Positions 1 to 5,481 of a DNA stretch of 33,258 nt are shown piece after piece. The position numbers and the translations under genes are program-made. The notes beneath the pieces are model-generated. The model ran no database searches. It was not told the origin of the DNA and saw nothing but the letters and a program-made list of their open reading frames with translations. This stretch comes from a virus, in the IMG/VR virus record IMGVR_UViG_3300010885_048194, positions 1 to 33,258 of that record; one strand, written 5' to 3'. Positions within the stretch are counted from its first letter, which is position 1; each line of letters begins with the position of its first letter.

Positions 1-209
1 CAAATGTTAGAAGTTTCAATCAACTGCACAAGGGTGTATCCTGCCTTGTTTCCACTACCAAATCTAACGATCTGTGGTTCACCATAAGCAACCATGTCAA
101 TATCCTTAACAAGTTGCTTAGTAAAATTAAAAATTGTATCATGATCATCAACAGCTGTAGCATCAAGATCAGCTGCGTCTACAATTAGATGATAACCCCA
201 ATATGCCAT
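1..209 (-). CDS. speD: S-adenosylmethionine decarboxylase-like protein (SpeD), partial
   Basis: The first 69 codons are visible; the rest lies beyond the window's left edge. The protein begins MAYWGYHLIVDAADL and ends in view with GYTLVQLIETSNI, the pattern of class I prokaryotic AdoMet decarboxylase homologues carried by T4-like phages. The family makes a pyruvoyl cofactor by self-cleavage at a Glu-Ser bond and decarboxylates AdoMet for spermidine synthesis. Here the expected E-S-H site reads E-T-S-N-I, so the cleavage residue is not obvious, and some SpeD homologues are known to decarboxylate ornithine or arginine instead. AGGAG lies 11 nt upstream of the chosen ATG (207-209). A nearer ATG at 212-214 is in another frame. 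This is the last gene seen in the minus-strand block. The family call is good; the substrate is unknown. Confidence 0.75.
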   Translation of the reverse strand, partial: MAYWGYHLIVDAADLDATAVDDHDTIFNFTKQLVKDIDMVAYGEPQIVRFGSGNKAGYTLVQLIETSNI

Positions 210-229
210 GTCATTTGAACTCCTATAAA

Positions 230-261
230 TGAAAAAAGAAAGCTCTTCGATTAGAAGAGCT
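230..261 (-). terminator. Rho-independent terminator after the DUF2693 gene
   Basis: Read on the minus strand, AGCTCTTC, a 5-nt loop and GAAGAGCT form a perfect 8-bp hairpin (241-248 with 254-261). It is followed by TTCTTTTTTC. It lies between the DUF2693-type gene and speD, so speD may be expressed partly by read-through or from another promoter. Confidence 0.75.
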
Positions 262-268
262 CTATTAT

Positions 269-544
269 TTATTCGTATCCTTCGATGTACTGTGCACTAA
301 GGATATTCTCTAGACGGAATGAACGCCATCCAAGATCATTGATAGACCATACAGGAAGAACATCAGGATTTTCCTTACGATGTGTCTCAGCTGCTTCAAG
401 GTCTTCATTCTTCATCTGTGGTGGCATACGAGAAGGATTCAACGTTGCACGCATTGTGCGAAGTGAACCATCAACTTTAGTAAAAGTAATATCAACAGCT
501 CCTCGTTGAAGGAGTTTTACCATTTCTTCACGATCAGTAACCAT
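269..544 (-). CDS. DUF2693 / WYL_2-type Sm-like SH3 beta-barrel protein
   Basis: This 91-aa protein has the signature of a small phage family (DUF2693, also listed as WYL_2 with an Sm-like SH3 fold). An N-terminal helix (about 1-15) leads into a short beta domain, VDITFTKVDGSLRTMRATLNPS (residues 17-38), and a C-terminal VWSINDLGWRSFRLENI segment. In this family the pattern V-W-(D/S)-(V/I)-x-x-x-G-W-R-S-F-R is the most conserved part. The fold suggests nucleic-acid or protein binding, but I know of no assigned function. Its ATG overlaps the glutaredoxin stop by one base (TAATG), so the two are probably translationally coupled. A hairpin terminator follows it. Confidence 0.75.
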   Translation of the reverse strand: MVTDREEMVKLLQRGAVDITFTKVDGSLRTMRATLNPSRMPPQMKNEDLEAAETHRKENPDVLPVWSINDLGWRSFRLENILSAQYIEGYE

Positions 545-804
545 TATTTTTCCTCATTCAAAAGTTTACGGGTGTCATTTAATTCTTCAGTAAGAATCTT
601 ATTTAACTCTGTGAATCCACCAATATGGAAACCATCAATAACAACGACTGGAAAAGTCCTAGCATTAGGAAACTTTTCCAGTAATTGTTCTCTGGTATAA
701 TCTACACCAAGTTTATATTCTGTAAACAGTTTATTTCGTGTACTGAGTAGTGTCTTTGCAGAGTTGCAGTATGTACAATTATCTTTACTATAGATCTCAA
801 TCAA
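544..804 (-). CDS. grx: Glutaredoxin (thiol-disulfide oxidoreductase)
   Basis: This is an 86-aa glutaredoxin/NrdH-type protein. The active-site C-T-Y-C is at residues 10-13 after the first beta strand (IEIYSKDN). T-F-P-V-V, with the cis-proline typical of the fold, comes near residue 50, followed by the GGFTEL glutathione-binding-like turn. Phage glutaredoxins usually supply electrons to the phage ribonucleotide reductase, which is not in this window. The start is TTG at 802-804, supported by GGAGAG 6 nt upstream (811-816) and by the lack of an in-frame ATG before the active site. The start lies 8 nt inside the preceding 35-aa ORF, suggesting coupled translation. Confidence 0.88.
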   Translation of the reverse strand: MIEIYSKDNCTYCNSAKTLLSTRNKLFTEYKLGVDYTREQLLEKFPNARTFPVVVIDGFHIGGFTELNKILTEELNDTRKLLNEEK

Positions 805-904
805 GTCGCTCTCTCCAATATTCTAGAACATCTGCCCAGATAGTAGGATCATATCCGGCAATAATCATGTATTCTTCAACGAGGATTTCAAGTTCGCTCT
901 TCAT
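797..904 (-). CDS. Small conserved-looking protein, 35 aa
   Basis: The ORF starts MKSELEILVEEYMIIAGY and ends EYWRERLD. AGGAGA lies 6 nt upstream (911-916), an ideal ribosome-binding site. It sits between the DUF932 gene and glutaredoxin and overlaps the latter by 8 nt, which is the usual look of a real gene in this operon. A longer reading of the same frame starting at 1015 runs back through the DUF932 gene and has no such site, so I start at 904. It is predicted to be one or two amphipathic acidic helices. I do not recognise it. Confidence 0.6.
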   Translation of the reverse strand: MKSELEILVEEYMIIAGYDPTIWADVLEYWRERLD

Positions 905-932
905 TATATATCTCCTGTGAAAGAGAGGCTGC

Positions 933-1892
933 TTACGCAGCCTCCGCCATTTCAATAGCAACTTCGAGAGCTTGAGTCTTGAGGTTGCGGTTGGTGCCAA
1001 ACCATGATGAGGCAAGGCGAGTATCCTGATTACGACCCATGACGTGGTCAGTCATGAATGTAACTGTGTTGAAAGCCTGCCACCAAGTTCCCTGAGCATA
1101 CTCTGCACCAGGCTGTTGATCTAGAACCTCAAGAGCAATACCAGCATTCTTGGAAAGCTCTTTCTTGGTGTTGTCAGTCGCACCAGTCACAGGGAAGATA
1201 CGCTTGAAGTAGTCGACGATCGACTCGTCATTGAACTTCTTGGAACCAAGGAAGCCGGCCATTTCTTTATACTTAGCCAACTTGTCAGCAGCGATACCAA
1301 GCATCAGCTTGGTGTTCTCAGGATCGAACTTGGTACGATGTGAGATCTTAGCCATACGCTCGACTGCAGTGTTGAGTGAGAGCGTCAGAGTGTTGTTACA
1401 CACCACACGGATGGGAGTGAAACGAACGTCAGTAGAGAAACCATACTTGTGGAAGTTAGAGAACAAGAGGTAGGACTCAACAACGTCACCCTTGAACAGT
1501 TCAAAGGATTCCTTGACCTTAGCAAGACCCCAAACGATCTGGCCATCACGGAGAGAACCAGCGGTATGCATTTCCATGTCACCAGAAAGAATAAAGTCAT
1601 TGAAGAACTCGAAAGCTTCTTGATTCTGGACTTCATTCCAGTCATCAGACACAACGTCGATGACCTTGTTATCAAGGCTGCGGACGAGAGCAGAGCGACC
1701 GACAGGAACTTTCTTGCCAGCGATCTCGGCGTAGGCCGGAACCTTAGAGACTGACCAGTCAAGGCCAGCAGCCTCGAGCATCTGGACAGGAGTCAGATCG
1801 GCAGGAACCTTGGTACCAAGACCATGCCATGGGGTTTCACCGGCATAAGCCATTTGGGCCTTACCGTTCATCATCTCAATCATATGTGCCAT
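933..1892 (-). CDS. DUF932 family phage/plasmid protein
   Basis: This 319-aa protein matches the DUF932 (phage/plasmid-related TIGR03299-like) family. It has an N-terminal GETPWHGLGTKVP segment, a central LVRSLDNKVIDVVSDDWNEVQN-type region (split here over residues 69-90), and an IRVVCNNTLTLSL core near residue 170. Phages and plasmids often encode it in early or accessory modules. No biochemical role is established as far as I know. The start ATG has GGAG 8 nt upstream. It is the first gene of the minus-strand accessory operon, directly downstream of the promoter at 1945-1973. Codon use is GC-richer (CGT/CGC for Arg) than in the late genes. Confidence 0.82.
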   Translation of the reverse strand: MAHMIEMMNGKAQMAYAGETPWHGLGTKVPADLTPVQMLEAAGLDWSVSKVPAYAEIAGKKVPVGRSALVRSLDNKVIDVVSDDWNEVQNQEAFEFFNDFILSGDMEMHTAGSLRDGQIVWGLAKVKESFELFKGDVVESYLLFSNFHKYGFSTDVRFTPIRVVCNNTLTLSLNTAVERMAKISHRTKFDPENTKLMLGIAADKLAKYKEMAGFLGSKKFNDESIVDYFKRIFPVTGATDNTKKELSKNAGIALEVLDQQPGAEYAQGTWWQAFNTVTFMTDHVMGRNQDTRLASSWFGTNRNLKTQALEVAIEMAEAA

Positions 1893-1944
1893 TTGAATTA
1901 CTCCAGTTTGAAGGGGTTAGTGTCTGTATTCAACTTACTATCTG

Positions 1945-1973
1945 ATACTATCAAGCTTTTTGTCGTTTGTAAA
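1945..1973 (-). promoter_or_regulatory. Sigma70-type promoter for the DUF932-to-speD operon
   Basis: On the minus strand TTTACA (1973-1968) and TAGTAT (1950-1945) are separated by exactly 17 bp, a close match to TTGACA-N17-TATAAT. Transcription would start near 1938, leaving a leader of about 45 nt before the DUF932 ATG. The -35 lies inside a small palindrome, GTTT-GT-AAAC (1965-1974), which could be an operator or chance. It suggests use of the unmodified host polymerase, i.e. early expression. Confidence 0.55.
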
Positions 1974-2086
1974 CAGCCAAATGCTATTTTTTATAAAAAA
2001 AATTAGTTTACTTTGCTGGTCAACATGATAATATATACATATGATCGGCTGGTACCGAAAATAACTGTGTACATTCCTGCCGTACT

Positions 2087-2095
2087 TGGTATAAT
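2087..2095 (+). promoter_or_regulatory. Possible extended -10 promoter for the rightward unit
   Basis: TGGTATAAT is a full extended -10 element (TGn plus TATAAT). No good -35 is visible at 16-18 bp. The predicted start near 2102 leaves a very short leader that still holds the GAGAGG ribosome-binding site (2104-2109) of the 2118 gene. The 1893-2117 gap thus appears to hold two divergent promoters and little else. Confidence 0.4.
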
Positions 2096-2117
2096 AATCT
2101 TATGAGAGGTGATAATA

Positions 2118-3260
2118 ATGGCTAGACGTCCTTCCTTAATCAAGCGTACCAAGGTCAAGAAACCGCGGGTCACAAAATCCGAGGCTTATCTCGTTAACCT
2201 AAAGTATATGGGTGAAGAACCCAATCTTAAAGGTGAGATTAACGAATCTCAATTGGGTAAAGCTCTCAACTGGTATAATACAATGGTCACGGTTGACGAG
2301 TGCAAAGAGTATACTCGCGACTGGCTCAAGACTAATAAACGTGATCGTGAAGCTAAGTTGATATCTAAAGTTCCTGACGCTTTTTTCCCTACAACTGTTG
2401 GTTCATTGACTCGTTTGATATCGCGTGGATGTACTCTTCAACTTTCTAACTATGCTTTCATTGAGAGCAAGTTGCAGGAAGCTTTCACACGTATTGTTGA
2501 GACTGACAAGCCTGAAGTTGTTGTAGAAAAAATCTCTATTCAAGATCGTATGCGTGAACGTGCACATGATATCATAGGTGAGATTGAAGGTATGATCGAT
2601 GATACTGACTATGGTACCAAGAGTGACTTCAGTCTTTATGATTATCTCAAGTCAAACGAAGTTCCTGCTATGTATATGTCACGTATCGTAGAGAAATATA
2701 TACCATGGCTCGGTGAGCTCATCGAAGCTCTTGATGGCAAGGATGATCAGCTTAAGGAAGCTTATGGCTACATGAAGAAAGCACAGATCAAGGAACGCAT
2801 CCTGTTCTTCGATCGTCTTATCGAGGATGCTGAGAAGTATGGCAACGTTGCTAAGAAGACTCGTGCGCCTCGTAAGCCTCGTCCTGTCTCTCTTGAAAAG
2901 AAACTAAAGTCATTCAAGTTCCAAAAAGAGAACAACGAGTTTAAGGTTGCGTCTGTTAATCCCGAGAAGGTTATTGGTGCACAAGAGCTCTGGACGTTTA
3001 ACACTAAGTACAAAACGGTTACAGTGTTCCGTGCACTTGATCGCGGTGGTCTTCAAGTCAAGGGTACTAGCATCATCAACTATGATGAGAAGACAAGCTC
3101 GACTCGAGGCACTGGACGTCAGACAGAAAAGATTGTACAAACCATTCTCAATGGTGGTAAGATTACATTGCGTAAGCTGATGGACGAACTCAAGGGCAAT
3201 CAATCCCTTCAGTTCCGTATCAATGAGAACACAATCCTGTTGAAGGTGGTGTCGCTATGA
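2118..3260 (+). CDS. Conserved-looking basic phage protein, function unknown
   Basis: This is a 380-aa protein, with Lys/Arg-rich segments at its N-terminus (MARRPSLIKRTKVKKPRV) and near residue 250 (AKKTRAPRKPRPVSLEKK). The middle part (about 130-235) is helical and acidic. The C-terminal part (about 255-380), with the motif NTKYKTVTVFRALDRGGLQVKG, looks like a compact beta-rich domain. I have the impression of similar proteins in T4-like phages of cyanobacteria and rhizobia, without known function. The basic patches suggest nucleic-acid binding, an inference only. I prefer ATG 2118 over the in-frame GTG 2109 because GAGAGG ends 8 nt before 2118. Arg codons are mainly CGT/CGC. It overlaps the next gene by ATGA. 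Confidence 0.72.
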   Translation: MARRPSLIKRTKVKKPRVTKSEAYLVNLKYMGEEPNLKGEINESQLGKALNWYNTMVTVDECKEYTRDWLKTNKRDREAKLISKVPDAFFPTTVGSLTRLISRGCTLQLSNYAFIESKLQEAFTRIVETDKPEVVVEKISIQDRMRERAHDIIGEIEGMIDDTDYGTKSDFSLYDYLKSNEVPAMYMSRIVEKYIPWLGELIEALDGKDDQLKEAYGYMKKAQIKERILFFDRLIEDAEKYGNVAKKTRAPRKPRPVSLEKKLKSFKFQKENNEFKVASVNPEKVIGAQELWTFNTKYKTVTVFRALDRGGLQVKGTSIINYDEKTSSTRGTGRQTEKIVQTILNGGKITLRKLMDELKGNQSLQFRINENTILLKVVSL

Positions 3261-3688
3261 ACATTGTAAATGAATGTAAGATGTTTACTCCTGAACAACT
3301 CAAACTTATAGAAGAGAAATACAATGGTAAGTTTGTGTTTGAGAGTTGCATCAAGGGTAAGAATGGTTGGTGCAATTTTCCATCAGCTATTTTCTATAGT
3401 GAAGAAGCACATCCAGAAGGATCAAACTACTTTGCTATCTGGTTCAATGACTCAGGTCATGCTATGATCTCAAATGGTATCACTGCGACTGAACCATTCT
3501 ACGGAATCATTGTTGACGACACTGCTTACTATAGCCGTTATCGTCACGACTATAAACAGTACGAAGGATTCTTCGTCGATGGTGGCCGCGACTACTCACG
3601 ATTTGGTGGTGAACGATTCTATGAGATTAAGAGTTGCACATTTAAAGTAGAAAAAGATAAATTAGCTGTGTACAATAATACACATTAA
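3257..3688 (+). CDS. Hypothetical phage protein, 143 aa
   Basis: The start overlaps the previous stop (ATGA), so the two are probably co-translated. The protein is rich in aromatic residues and Gly/Asp, with cysteines at 8, 30, 39 and 127. It appears beta-rich in the middle (GIIVDDTAYYSRYRHDYKQY), with no membrane segment or signal peptide. I do not recognise a family. It ends just before the TATAAATA box that precedes the tmRNA. The real-gene call rests on coupling, length and codon use. Confidence 0.7.
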   Translation: MNIVNECKMFTPEQLKLIEEKYNGKFVFESCIKGKNGWCNFPSAIFYSEEAHPEGSNYFAIWFNDSGHAMISNGITATEPFYGIIVDDTAYYSRYRHDYKQYEGFFVDGGRDYSRFGGERFYEIKSCTFKVEKDKLAVYNNTH

Positions 3689-3691
3689 TAG

Positions 3692-3699
3692 TATAAATA
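3692..3699 (+). promoter_or_regulatory. T4-type late promoter box upstream of the tmRNA
   Basis: TATAAATA is the exact T4 late promoter core. Using the T4 spacing (core at -13 to -6) transcription would begin near G3705, which is about where the tmRNA acceptor piece starts. An AT-rich genome produces some such octamers by chance, but this one lies in the short gap between a gene stop and an RNA gene. Confidence 0.55.
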
Positions 3700-3704
3700 A
3701 TTAT

Positions 3705-3771
3705 GCTGAGGTCGTTGAGGCGTATAGAATAAACGTTTCGGACGCGGGGGCAGTACCCGCCGCCTCCACCA
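3705..3771 (+). ncRNA. ssrA: tmRNA acceptor piece
   Basis: It includes TTTCGGACGCGGG, nearly identical to the same region of E. coli tmRNA. The T-stem GCGGG/CCCGC encloses a 7-nt loop (GGCAGTA), followed by the 3' acceptor strand CGCCTCC, discriminator A and encoded CCA. The loop is not the standard TTCRANY T-loop. The first bases (GCTGAGG, or TTATGCTGAGG from 3701) pair with CCTAAGC/CCTAAGCATGA at 3946-3956 in the coding piece, which would hold the two RNAs together. The 5' end is estimated from the late-promoter spacing. Confidence 0.85.
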
Positions 3772-3845
3772 CGGATACACTCTAAGTAGCAGGACAACAA
3801 GTTTCGGACTGCGGGTTAGGCGAGGCTGGTGAGTGTATCTTTGAT
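3772..3845 (+). other. Intervening segment removed from the tmRNA precursor
   Basis: A perfect 9-bp stem, GATACACTC (3774-3782) with GAGTGTATC (3831-3839), closes the loop between the CCA end and the first base of the coding piece. This is the expected precursor structure of permuted tmRNA. RNase P would cut before G3846. Inside the loop, GTTTCGGACTGCGGG (3801-3815) nearly repeats GTTTCGGACGCGGG of the acceptor piece (3735-3748). Confidence 0.8.
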
Positions 3846-3990
3846 GGGGGCGAAATAGGATCGACGTGCGTAGTAAAGGTACGAAGAGACCAAAAGCAAC
3901 GTATAGATGCAAACGATAATGCACCTTTCGCTATGGCAGTAGCTGCCTAAGCATGAGCTCGAGGGGAGCTTGGAAACAGAATCCCCTCAT
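3846..3990 (+). ncRNA. ssrA: tmRNA coding piece with tag reading frame
   Basis: GGGGGCG is the 5' acceptor strand. The resume codon is GCA at 3909-3911, preceded by TATAGAT, like the TAGTC/TAGTA context upstream of known resume codons. The frame runs to TAA at 3948-3950 and encodes ANDNAPFAMAVAA. The N-terminal ANDN corresponds to the SspB-contacting part of known tags, and the final AVAA corresponds to the ClpX degron. A 7-bp hairpin (3961-3967 with 3982-3988) follows; it may be the 3' terminal helix. The exact 3' end cannot be seen. Confidence 0.85.
3961..3988 (+). terminator. Hairpin at the end of the tmRNA (3' helix or weak terminator)
   Basis: GAGGGGA pairs perfectly with TCCCCTC across a 14-nt loop. 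The following ATTACTTCTAATATT is only moderately T-rich, so termination efficiency is doubtful. It may instead be a structural tmRNA helix. Confidence 0.45.
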
Positions 3991-4016
3991 TACTTCTAAT
4001 ATTAGGGTTTATTTAA

Positions 4017-5123
4017 ATGTTTAAATGTGGTTACTTATCGGGTTCATTATGGGTAGGTAATGATAATAGACATGTTTATCCATGTTGTTTTACTAACAAT
4101 AAAGAAACACGTTATAAACCACCATTAAATTTAAACGATGAATATCTTAATAATGAAATTCTTCTTGACATGAGAAGAACTGCTTTACGTGGTGATACAC
4201 CAACCTTATGTAAAGGTTGTGATTTTGAAAAAAATAAATCTTTATTTTTATTTAAAAACCGTGGAAATGTTAAAGAGTTTATAGACAATGAAGATATTGA
4301 ATTCTTGCATGTTAGTTTGGGAAATGTCTGTAACTTTAAATGTGTTATATGCTCACCAAATCAAAGCCATTTAATTTTAAAAGAAAAATATCCAGATAAT
4401 AATTCTTATATTAAGAATCAAGGTTACTTTGATTTTTTAATTGAGAATATACCTAAAATGAAAAATTTACATAGTATACAATTTACGGGCGGAGAACCTT
4501 TTTATAATAAAAAAATATTATTAGATATTCTAAGTAAACTTCCTGATAAGGTAGAAATACATCCATTGAGAACAAATGGAAGTATTTTTGATAAAGATAT
4601 TATGGAATCTGTTAAAAGATTTTCTAAAGTAAGATTGGCATTTAGTTACGATAGTTATGGTAAAACTATTGAGTATCAAAGACCCAATTGTATTTGGCCA
4701 GAGATGGAACAAACTTTAGAAAAATTTTTAAATTTTAGAGAACAAAATAAAAATATAATTATATCTAATGATTTTACTGTAACTTGGATTAATGTTGATA
4801 CTATTCCAGACTTTCATAAAAAATTTAAAGATATATTTGCTGAAATTAGATATCATCCAATCTTGTTTCCAACATATTGGATGATTAATTTATTAAAACC
4901 TGAATATCAAAAGGAGATTTTAAAGTCTCTTGTTTTAATTAAAGAAGCTGATCCTGTTAGAAAACATATAAATGAATACTTGAATAATGAAATTTCTGAA
5001 AAAGAAATAAATATTCTTTGGAATAATATTGAATATATGAAAAAACATAGAAACGTTTCTTTGGAAGAAAAAATACCACATATCATACCTTTTCTGAGAA
5101 AAACCAGTTTACAACTGTCATAA
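4017..5123 (+). CDS. Radical SAM protein with N-terminal cysteine cluster (twitch/SPASM-like)
   Basis: This is a 368-aa radical SAM enzyme. The [4Fe-4S]/AdoMet motif CNFKCVIC lies at residues 105-112, and the GGEP motif at 158-161. The region before the core has C4, C23-C24 and C65-x-x-C68 (YPCCF and LCKGC), resembling a SPASM/twitch auxiliary cluster placed at the N-terminus rather than the usual C-terminus. T4-like phages of marine bacteria carry similar twitch-type radical SAM proteins, whose substrates are unknown. The gene lies between the tmRNA and the tRNAs, is markedly AT-rich and uses AGA for Arg. It thus resembles the late structural genes in composition, unlike the two genes before the tmRNA. 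Its start follows AGGG by about 9 nt. The substrate is not predictable. Confidence 0.85.
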   Translation: MFKCGYLSGSLWVGNDNRHVYPCCFTNNKETRYKPPLNLNDEYLNNEILLDMRRTALRGDTPTLCKGCDFEKNKSLFLFKNRGNVKEFIDNEDIEFLHVSLGNVCNFKCVICSPNQSHLILKEKYPDNNSYIKNQGYFDFLIENIPKMKNLHSIQFTGGEPFYNKKILLDILSKLPDKVEIHPLRTNGSIFDKDIMESVKRFSKVRLAFSYDSYGKTIEYQRPNCIWPEMEQTLEKFLNFREQNKNIIISNDFTVTWINVDTIPDFHKKFKDIFAEIRYHPILFPTYWMINLLKPEYQKEILKSLVLIKEADPVRKHINEYLNNEISEKEINILWNNIEYMKKHRNVSLEEKIPHIIPFLRKTSLQLS

Positions 5124-5156
5124 AATATGGTATATATGAATAGATGAATTCTAATT

Positions 5157-5233
5157 GGTCACTTAGCTCAGCAGGATAGAGCAACAGCCTTCTAAGCTGT
5201 GGGTCGATGGTTCGAGTCCATCAGTGATCACCA
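5157..5233 (+). tRNA. tRNA-Arg (UCU)
   Basis: A standard 77-nt cloverleaf: acceptor GGTCACT/AGTGATC (one G-U), D arm GCTC...GAGC, anticodon stem ACAGC/GCTGT with loop CTTCTAA, T arm GATGG-TTCGAGT-CCATC, encoded CCA. The anticodon TCT (5191-5193) reads AGA/AGG. AGA is the dominant Arg codon in the late genes and the adjacent radical SAM gene. Confidence 0.95.
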
Positions 5234-5250
5234 TTTTTAGGGAGTTGTAT

Positions 5251-5364
5251 ATGTCTAACCGCTATAATCATTGGTTTTGGAATAGCAGATTGGTTGATCA
5301 CTTCGCCAGTCTTGTTGTGAGGTTAGACTCTTATATATGGCATAAACAATACAACAATCATTAA
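5251..5364 (+). CDS. Putative 37-aa protein between the tRNAs
   Basis: A short frame from ATG 5251 (MSNRYNHWFWNSRLVDHFA...) to TAA 5364, with AGGGAG (5239-5244) at a suitable distance. It is rich in Trp/His/Tyr and Asn. No family is recognised. It fills the space between the two tRNAs, where T4-like phages often carry tiny ORFs. It may not be translated. Confidence 0.45.
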   Translation: MSNRYNHWFWNSRLVDHFASLVVRLDSYIWHKQYNNH

Positions 5365-5371
5365 AGTTTAT

Positions 5372-5463
5372 GGGGGTGGGTGTTGGTACACGGGAGGGCC
5401 TTATAATCCCTTTAGCGCCCGATTAGCGTTCTTGACTCGGTTCGAATCCGGGCACCCCTACCA
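5372..5463 (+). tRNA. Class II tRNA with anticodon UAU (Leu-like body)
   Basis: The acceptor GGGGGTG/CACCCCT (first pair G-U), T arm CTCGG-TTCGAAT-CCGGG and encoded CCA are clear. The variable arm is long, with stem AGCGC/GCGTT, so this is class II (Leu/Ser/Tyr type). The anticodon stem is AGGG/CCCT around CCTTATAAT, which places TAT at 34-36 (5402-5404) and would read AUA (Ile). The 31-39 pair is C-T, the D arm is short (GTG-TTGGTA-CAC), and U8 is not evident. The anticodon loop aligns with tRNA-Leu(UAA) except at position 36. It may be functional with altered decoding, or degenerate. Confidence 0.65.
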
Positions 5464-5481
5464 AATTAAAGAAAGTAAATA

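Larger units (their letters stand above)
3701..3990 (+). ncRNA. ssrA: Transfer-messenger RNA, circularly permuted two-piece type
   Basis: All key parts of a permuted tmRNA gene are present in order: acceptor piece ending CGCCTCC-ACCA (3761-3771), a hairpin-forming intervening segment, then the coding piece starting GGGGGCG (3846-3852). GGGGGCG pairs with CGCCTCC over all 7 positions, and the third pair is G-U, the alanine identity element. The coding piece carries a GGATCGACG D-region like that of E. coli tmRNA and an open frame reading ANDNAPFAMAVAA then TAA. Including the alanine loaded on the tRNA-like part, the tag is AANDNAPFAMAVAA, the same length as and similar to the Caulobacter tag (AANDNFAEEFAVAA as I recall it). 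It would rescue stalled ribosomes and mark the products for proteolysis. Two-piece tmRNAs are characteristic of alphaproteobacteria. Both outer ends are estimates. Confidence 0.93.

Noticed and set aside
797-1015. 72-codon version of the small minus-strand ORF
   Set aside because: The extra N-terminal part overlaps the DUF932 gene. The start at 904 has a strong AGGAGA site.
3685-3924. Minus-strand ORF of 79 codons across the tmRNA
   Set aside because: It is the antisense of a structured RNA gene, Arg/Pro/Tyr-rich, without a plausible ribosome-binding site.
3996-4005. Palindrome CTAATATTAG before the radical SAM gene as an operator
   Set aside because: A 10-bp AT palindrome is too common in this AT-rich sequence to support a call.
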